NCBI GenBank assembly: GCA_031376265.1
Contig: JANMDK010000042.1
Location: 1 to 11,826, forward strand
Reading direction: 5' to 3'
Source: SZAS-79 sp031376265
Lineage (GTDB): Bacteria > Pseudomonadota > Gammaproteobacteria > Burkholderiales > SG8-39
DNA length: 11,826 nucleotides
A model generated the notes under the pieces. It was not told the origin of the DNA, did no database searches, and was given only the letters and a program-made list of their open reading frames with translations. Positions within the stretch are counted from its first letter, which is position 1. Each line of letters begins with the position of its first letter. The translations under genes were made by a program, and so were the position numbers. This document shows, one piece after another, positions 7,029 through 11,826 of the stretch.

Positions 7029-8699
7029 ATGGAAGCCCCCCACAAAGGGTTTCTTCCCAGGCCGATACCCAGGAGAAATGTCATCGATACGTCGTTCTCG
7101 ACGCTCGGGCTGTCGGACGCGCTTGTGCGCGCCGTTGCCGAGCAAGGCTATACCACCCCCACCCCCATCCAGGCGCAGGCGATTCCTTTTATCCTCGCCG
7201 GCCGCGACCTGCTGGGCGCCGCCCAGACGGGCACCGGCAAAACCGCCGGATTCACTCTTCCAATGCTGCAGCGGCTCGCCGAGCAAGGCGCCCAGGGCGC
7301 GACCGGCAAGCAGCCGGTTCGGGCGCTGGTCCTCGTCCCGACGCGTGAGCTCGCGGCGCAGGTGCATGAAAGCGTGCGCAACTACGGCGCGCACATGAAA
7401 ATGCGCTCGGCCATGATCTTCGGCGGCGTGGGCTTCAGCCCGCAGGCCGGCGAGCTTCGCCGCGGCATCGACATCGTCGTTGCAACGCCGGGTCGCTTGC
7501 TCGACCACGTCCAGCAGCGCACGATCGACCTTCACTCGATCGAGATTCTCGTGCTGGACGAAGCCGACCGCATGCTCGACATGGGCTTCATCCACGACAT
7601 CCGCAAGATCATCGCGCTGCTGCCGCCGAAGCGTCAGAACCTGCTGTTCTCGGCGACCTTCTCGGACGACATCCGCAAGCTCTCCGGCTCGATCCTGCGC
7701 GACCCGGCCACGGTCGAAGTCGCGCGCCGCAACGACCCGATCGAGCTGATCGCGCAGAGCGTCTACCTCGTCGACCGCGACCGCAAGCGCGAGCTGCTTG
7801 CGCACCTCGTCAAGGAAGGCAACTGGCAGCAGGTGCTGGTGTTCTGCAAGACCAAGCACGGCGCGAACCGCCTTGCCCAGCAGCTGGAAAAGGAAGGCGT
7901 TGAAGCCGATGCGATCCACGGGAACAAGAGCCAGCCGGCGCGCACCAAGGCGCTCAAGCGCTTCAAGGACAACGCGCTGCAGGTGCTCGTGGCCACCGAC
8001 ATCGCCGCGCGCGGCCTCGACATCGAGGCCCTGCCGCATGTCGTCAACTACGACCTGCCGAACGTGTCCGAAGACTACGTTCACCGCATCGGCCGCACCG
8101 GCCGCGCCGGCTCGACCGGCGAGGCGATCTCGCTCGTCAGCGCCGACGACCGCCCGCTGCTCAACGATATCGAGAAGCTCATCAACCGCAAGATCGAGCA
8201 GAAAAGCGTCGCGGGCTTCGAGCCCACGAAAGGCGCGCGTCCCGCGCCGGAAGCGGACGATCGTCCGCGCCGCCAGCCGCAAGGCCGCCGCGACCAGCAG
8301 CCGCGCCGCGAGTCGCAAGGCAGGCGCGACGAGCAGCCGCGCCGCAATCCCGCACCGCGCCCTTCGACCCGCGATGGCGCAAGCCGCCCGGGCCAGCAGC
8401 CGCGTGGTAATGCCGGAACGCGCCCTGCGCGTTCCGGCGATGGCCAACGTCCGGCCCGCTCCGGCAACGGTGCGCGTCCTGCGCGTCCCGAGGCAGCGCG
8501 TTCCGGCGCGCGCCAGCGTCCGGCTCAGCAGCAGCCGGCGGTGTATGCCGACAAGCGCGAGGAAGAACGCATGGCGCAACAGCGCGAAGGCCAGCGCCTC
8601 GCCCGCAGCGAGCAAGGCGAGAGCCAGCCGAAGCGGGATGCGGAAGCCCCGGCGAAACCCGGCGGCTTCTTCGGTTTCCTGAAGCGCAAGGCCGCCTGA
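7029..8699 (+). CDS. rhlE: RhlE-like DEAD-box ATP-dependent RNA helicase
   Basis: This RNA-unwinding ATPase of the RhlE group is usually involved in ribosome assembly, RNA turnover or cold growth. All helicase motifs are present: Q-motif (FSTLGLSDALVRAV, then GYTTPTPIQ), AQTGTGKT at 65-72, PTRELA, TPGRLLD, DEAD at 177-180, SAT at 208-210, VLVFCKTK, ATDIAARGLD and HRIGRTGR at 352-359. From about residue 400 a disordered Arg/Gln/Pro/Gly-rich tail runs to the end at 556, with repeated QGRRDxQPRR and RPARSG units, closing in GFFGFLKRKAA; such basic tails are common RNA-binding extensions. The start is uncertain. The ATG at 7029 is the only in-frame ATG before the Q-motif but has no clear ribosome binding site, whereas AGGAG at 7071-7075 sits beside an ATG at 7078 that is out of frame by one base. 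Confidence 0.93.
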   Translation: MEAPHKGFLPRPIPRRNVIDTSFSTLGLSDALVRAVAEQGYTTPTPIQAQAIPFILAGRDLLGAAQTGTGKTAGFTLPMLQRLAEQGAQGATGKQPVRALVLVPTRELAAQVHESVRNYGAHMKMRSAMIFGGVGFSPQAGELRRGIDIVVATPGRLLDHVQQRTIDLHSIEILVLDEADRMLDMGFIHDIRKIIALLPPKRQNLLFSATFSDDIRKLSGSILRDPATVEVARRNDPIELIAQSVYLVDRDRKRELLAHLVKEGNWQQVLVFCKTKHGANRLAQQLEKEGVEADAIHGNKSQPARTKALKRFKDNALQVLVATDIAARGLDIEALPHVVNYDLPNVSEDYVHRIGRTGRAGSTGEAISLVSADDRPLLNDIEKLINRKIEQKSVAGFEPTKGARPAPEADDRPRRQPQGRRDQQPRRESQGRRDEQPRRNPAPRPSTRDGASRPGQQPRGNAGTRPARSGDGQRPARSGNGARPARPEAARSGARQRPAQQQPAVYADKREEERMAQQREGQRLARSEQGESQPKRDAEAPAKPGGFFGFLKRKAA

Positions 8700-8786
8700 C
8701 CCGCACTAGGCAAAGAGCGGGCAAGAAACGGGAGGGCACGCGCGCGCAATTGCTGTAAAAGGCATTCACAAGAAACGCGCCGTGCC

Positions 8787-9641
8787 TTGAAACCCGCCGA
8801 CCTCATGCGCCTCCTCGCCCTCGCGGCGATCTGGGGCGCCTCGTTCCTCTTCTTCCGCATGGCGGTGCCAGCGCTCGGTGTGGCCTGGTTCGCCGAGCTT
8901 CGCGTGGTGATCGCTGCCATCGTGATGCTCGCGTATGCGCGCGTCTTGGGCGTGCCCCTGGATGCGCGCACGCATTGGCGCGCATACCTCCTCATGGGCG
9001 TGCTGAACGCCGCCCTCCCCTGGTCCCTCTACGCCTACGCCGGCCTGCACCTTGGCGCCGGCACGATGTCGATCCTCAACGCCACCACGCCGTTCTTCGG
9101 CGCGATCTGCGGCGCCCTATGGCTTGGCGAGCGAATCACGGCGCGCAAGCTCGCCGGGCTCGCCCTCGGCGTCACGGGCGTGTCGCTGGTCGTGGGGCTC
9201 GGGCCGATTGCGCTTACGCGCGACGCAATGCTGGGCGCACTGGCATGCGTTGCCGCGACGCTGTGCTATGCGGTCTCGACGACGTGGCTGAAACGCATGG
9301 GCAGCAAGGCGCCGCCGATTTCGCTGTCGACCGCAACGCTCGTCGTTGCGAGCCTCGCGATCGCGCCTTTCCTGCCGGCCGTACCGCCGCCCAGCGCGTT
9401 TACGCCGCCGGTGGTGGTCGCCGTGCTCGGCGTCTCGATCCTTTGCAGTGCGCTCGCCTTCGTCCTCTTCTTCCGCCTGATCGCAGATCTGGGCCCGACC
9501 CGCGCGCTGACGATCACCTTCCTGATCCCGGTTTTCGGCGTGCTTTGGGGCGCTGTTTTCCTCGGCGAACAGGTGGGGCTGGGCACGATTGCAGGCGGCC
9601 TGGTCGTGCTGGCCGCCACCGCGCTCGTGATCCGGCGCTAG
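8787..9641 (+). CDS. EamA/DMT-superfamily transporter
   Basis: This 284-residue protein of about ten hydrophobic helices consists of two EamA domains, the organisation of drug/metabolite transporter permeases of the inner membrane. The opening LLALAAIWGASFLFFRMAVP is the characteristic first helix. STTWLKRMGSK marks the middle loop, and ITFLIPVFGVLWGAVFLGEQ is the signature last repeat, where the conserved Pro and Glu are present. I take the TTG at 8787 (MKPADLMRLLAL) because relatives usually have a few polar residues before the first helix; the ATG at 8805 is the alternative, and neither has a strong ribosome binding site. The gene lies 87 nt after the helicase. Substrates of this family range from amino acids to nucleosides, and none can be inferred here. 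Confidence 0.88.
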   Translation: MKPADLMRLLALAAIWGASFLFFRMAVPALGVAWFAELRVVIAAIVMLAYARVLGVPLDARTHWRAYLLMGVLNAALPWSLYAYAGLHLGAGTMSILNATTPFFGAICGALWLGERITARKLAGLALGVTGVSLVVGLGPIALTRDAMLGALACVAATLCYAVSTTWLKRMGSKAPPISLSTATLVVASLAIAPFLPAVPPPSAFTPPVVVAVLGVSILCSALAFVLFFRLIADLGPTRALTITFLIPVFGVLWGAVFLGEQVGLGTIAGGLVVLAATALVIRR

Positions 9642-9722
9642 GACACGCGGCCAAATCCGCGCGGAACACGATTGTAAAAGGCCCCCCTTCCATTTGGCTA
9701 AAGGGCGGATTGCACAGCAAAA

Positions 9723-9750
9723 TGGCGGGCAGGAGACTTCCTGCCCGCCA
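9723..9750. repeat. Perfect 12-bp inverted repeat just upstream of the kinase start
   Basis: TGGCGGGCAGGA (9723-9734) and TCCTGCCCGCCA (9739-9750) form a 12-bp, mostly G/C stem with the loop GACT. It ends where the kinase ribosome binding site AGGAAG (9750-9755) begins. On the plus strand no T-run follows, so it is a poor terminator for the EamA gene. On the minus strand ATTTTG follows, but no minus-strand gene needs terminating here. It may instead be a 5'-leader structure affecting translation of the kinase. Confidence 0.55.
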
Positions 9751-9762
9751 GGAAGCACCGCA

Positions 9763-11826
9763 ATGGCCGAACAACAGCTCGAGTCGCTAGGGAGGTACAA
9801 GCTCCAGCGCGTCCTAGGCAAGGGCGCGATGGGCGTTGTGTACGAAGGCCTCGACCCGCGCCTGAACCGCAAGGTTGCGATCAAGACGATCCTCGTGCGC
9901 AACGTCGACGAGGCGACGGCACGCGAGTATTCCAAGCGGTTCGCGCGCGAGGCGCAGGCGGTTGCGCGCCTGAACCACCCGAACATCGTCCAGGTGTACG
10001 ACTACGGCGAGGAAGGCGAGATCGCCTACATCGTCATGGAGTACGTGCGCGGCAAGGAGCTCAAGTCCGCGTTCGACGCCAACGAGCGCTTCGAGATCCC
10101 GCTTGCGGTCCGCATGATGACCGAGCTGCTCTCCGCGATGGACTTCGCGCACAACGCGGGCGTGGTCCATCGCGACATCAAGCCGGCCAACGTGATGGTC
10201 GACAGCGACGGCCGCTGCAAGCTCGCCGACTTCGGCGTCGCGCGCGTCAGCGACCCGGACCAGCAAGGCAGCGCGACGCAGGCCGGCACCATGGTCGGCA
10301 CGCCGGCCTACATGTCGCCGGAACAGATCCAGGGCCAGCGCATCGACCGCCGCACGGACATCTTCTCGGCGGGCGTGATCCTCTACCAGTTCCTCACCGG
10401 CCAGCGGCCTTTCCAGGGCGGCGGCGCCTGGTCCATGGCGAAGAAGATCCTGCACGACGATCCGCCGGCGCCGTCGAGCATCGTCGATACGATCGCGGCG
10501 GGTTACGACAAGGTCGTCTACCGCGCCCTGGCCAAGGACCCGAACAAGCGGTACCAGCGGGCCTCCGAGTTCGCCCAGGCGCTCACGCGGGTTCTCGAAG
10601 GCAAGCCCTTCGAAGATGGCGACGACGACAGCACGCAAATGATCAGCGCCGAGAACATGCCGAAGATGGAACCTTCGGACCTCAAGACGATGCCGCCGCC
10701 GATGCCGCCGCCAAGACCGAGAGGGGCGATCGCACCGCCGCCCCCGCCGCCGCAGCAGCCCCCGCCCCAGCAGCCGCAGAACACGGAGATGGAGCAGGAG
10801 TTCTGGCAGGCGATCAAGGACTCGGACGACCCCGAGGATCTCGAACTTTATCTCGAGGAATTCCCCGAGGCGATCTACGGCAACCTCGCGCGGCGACGGA
10901 TCGCGGAGCTGCGCGGCCTGCCGATGCCGGACGAGGAAGATACCGGCAGGCCGAGCGCTGCAGCGGAAGCGGCGATGCGCGAGGCCGAAGCGAAAGCGAA
11001 GCTCGAAGCCGAACTGCTCGCCAAGCTCGAGCAGCAGGCCAGGGCAAAGCGCGCGGCCGAGGAAAAGGCCCGCCGCGAAGCCGAAGAGAGGGCGCGCCAG
11101 GAAGCAATCGCCAAAGCCCGGCGCGAGGCCGAGGAAAAAGCGCGGCGCGAGGCCGAAGAACGGGCCCGTCGGGAAGCCGAAGAAAAAGCGCGGCAGGAGG
11201 CGATCGCTCGGGCCAAGCGCGAGGCCGAAGAACACGCGCGCCGCGAGGCGGAAGAAAAGGCGCGGCAGGAGGCGATCGCGCGCGCCAAGCGCGAGGCGGA
11301 GGAACGTGCCCGCCGCGACGCGGAAGAAAAAGCGCGCCGCGAGGCCGAGGCGAGGGCGAAGCGCGAGGCCGAGGAAAAAGCGCGCAAGGAAGCCGAGGAA
11401 AAAGCGCGGCGGGAGGCTGAAGAAAAGGCCCGCCGCGAGGCCGAGGAGAAAGCCCGTAGGGAAGCGGAAGAGAGAGCCCGCCTCGAAGCGATCGCCAAGG
11501 CCAGGCGCGAAGCAGAGGAGAAAGCGCGCAGGGAAGCCGAAGAGAAAGCCCGGCGCGAAGCCGAGGAAAAAGCGCGTCGCGAAGCGGTAGAAAAAGCTCG
11601 CCTGGAAGCCGAAGCGAAAGCGCGCCGCGAGGCCGAAGAGAAAGCCCGGCGCGAGGCCGAAGAGCGCGCCCGCCTCGAGGCCATCGCCAAGGCCAAGCGC
11701 GAGGCTGAAGAGCAGGCGCGCCGCGAGGCCGAGGAAAAAGCCCGACGCGAAGCGGAAGAACTACGGAACATCAATCGTCTGAACAAAGCACAACGAGTTG
11801 CTTCGGTTATCGCGAGAATCGAGGCA
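9763..11826 (+). CDS. Hanks-type Ser/Thr protein kinase with long charged helical repeat (3' end cut off)
   Basis: The ATG at 9763 follows AGGAAG by 7 nt, and 688 codons are open to the window edge. A complete PknB-type kinase domain spans about residues 12-278: Gly-loop LGKGAMGVVYEG, VAIK (Lys41), αC Glu63, HRDIKPANV (Asp138), DFG (Asp156) and activation segment MVGTPAYMSPEQ (Thr180), so it should be active. A Pro-rich linker (about 310-339) precedes FWQAIKDSDDPEDLELYLEE (about 347-366) and LARRRIAELRG, a helical segment I recall near kinases and caspase-like proteins in proteobacteria. From about residue 400 an Ala/Glu/Arg/Lys-rich helix begins, strictly periodic at 8 residues (R-E-A-E-E-K-A-R type) from about 432 to 665. 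The chain then changes (LRNINRLNKAQRVASVIARI) and continues outside the window, possibly into a membrane or sensor domain. Substrate and signal are unknown. Confidence 0.92.
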   Translation, partial: MAEQQLESLGRYKLQRVLGKGAMGVVYEGLDPRLNRKVAIKTILVRNVDEATAREYSKRFAREAQAVARLNHPNIVQVYDYGEEGEIAYIVMEYVRGKELKSAFDANERFEIPLAVRMMTELLSAMDFAHNAGVVHRDIKPANVMVDSDGRCKLADFGVARVSDPDQQGSATQAGTMVGTPAYMSPEQIQGQRIDRRTDIFSAGVILYQFLTGQRPFQGGGAWSMAKKILHDDPPAPSSIVDTIAAGYDKVVYRALAKDPNKRYQRASEFAQALTRVLEGKPFEDGDDDSTQMISAENMPKMEPSDLKTMPPPMPPPRPRGAIAPPPPPPQQPPPQQPQNTEMEQEFWQAIKDSDDPEDLELYLEEFPEAIYGNLARRRIAELRGLPMPDEEDTGRPSAAAEAAMREAEAKAKLEAELLAKLEQQARAKRAAEEKARREAEERARQEAIAKARREAEEKARREAEERARREAEEKARQEAIARAKREAEEHARREAEEKARQEAIARAKREAEERARRDAEEKARREAEARAKREAEEKARKEAEEKARREAEEKARREAEEKARREAEERARLEAIAKARREAEEKARREAEEKARREAEEKARREAVEKARLEAEAKARREAEEKARREAEERARLEAIAKAKREAEEQARREAEEKARREAEELRNINRLNKAQRVASVIARIEA
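11056..11765 (+). repeat. 24-bp imperfect tandem repeat inside the kinase gene (octapeptide repeat)
   Basis: About 29 degenerate copies of a 24-bp unit encode the octapeptide R-E-A-E-E-K-A-R with Lys/Arg/Gln/Leu variants. Variant units containing E-A-I-A begin at 11101, 11197, 11269, 11485 and 11677. The gaps are 96, 72, 216 and 192 bp, all exact multiples of 24, so the register never slips. Synonymous codons vary between copies, which points to selection on the protein rather than very recent DNA expansion. Confidence 0.85.

Noticed and set aside
7011..8615. A 534-residue minus-strand ORF opposite the helicase.
   Set aside because: It is Arg/Ala/Leu-rich antisense of a high-GC gene with all DEAD-box motifs on the plus strand.
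8700..8722. A terminator after the helicase (CCCGC ... GCGGG).
   Set aside because: The stem is only 5 bp with a 12-nt loop and no T-run follows.
9814..11235. A 473-residue minus-strand ORF opposite the kinase.
   Set aside because: The plus strand encodes an intact kinase domain with all catalytic residues; the reverse ORF has no family features.
11056..11765. A CRISPR array or satellite DNA suggested by the regular spacing.
   Set aside because: There are no unique spacers between identical repeats, and every unit is an in-frame octapeptide codon block within the kinase gene.
10875..11786. A 303-residue minus-strand Ser/Arg/Ala repeat protein.
   Set aside because: It is the mirror of the E/R/K/A repeat; the octad repeat on the plus strand continues an identified kinase in frame.

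Overview
The window is GC-rich, densely coded DNA that looks like a proteobacterial chromosome. It carries a pirin, a Liv-type ABC importer, an RhlE-type DEAD-box helicase with an Arg-rich tail, an EamA transporter and a membrane-type Ser/Thr kinase. A betaproteobacterium is my best guess, but this is inference from gene content and style; there is no rRNA or other marker. I see no tRNA, rRNA, CRISPR array, insertion sequence or prophage gene.

Layout. (1) 2-799, minus: a pirin gene running off the left edge. (2) 990-5590, plus: a compact importer operon of the branched-chain amino acid (HAAT/Liv) type: livH, livM, a single gene fusing the LivG and LivF ATPases, and the periplasmic binding protein. 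The first three genes are joined by ATGA stop/start overlaps. (3) 5668-6774, minus: the most interesting gene. It is a two-half AhpD-like (alkylhydroperoxidase-related) protein that looks like two separate ORFs because an in-frame TGA lies at its active site. Read as selenocysteine, that TGA gives a CxxU motif, followed 17 nt later by a perfect 7-bp hairpin with a GU-containing loop, as expected for a bacterial SECIS element. (4) 7029-8699, plus: an RhlE-like DEAD-box RNA helicase with a puzzling start region. (5) 8787-9641, plus: an EamA/DMT permease. (6) 9763 to the right edge, plus: a Hanks-type Ser/Thr protein kinase followed by a Pro-rich linker, a short conserved helical segment and a very long E/R/K/A-rich octapeptide repeat, truncated by the window end.

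How the genes work together. The Liv genes form one uptake system. Its substrate cannot be read from the sequence; amino acids, urea/amides or aromatic acids are all known for this family. The selenoprotein is convergent with the Liv operon and divergent from the helicase gene, so it is probably its own transcription unit. It would need SelA, SelB, SelC (tRNA-Sec) and SelD encoded elsewhere in the genome; none is in this window. The remaining genes appear to be independent housekeeping or accessory units.
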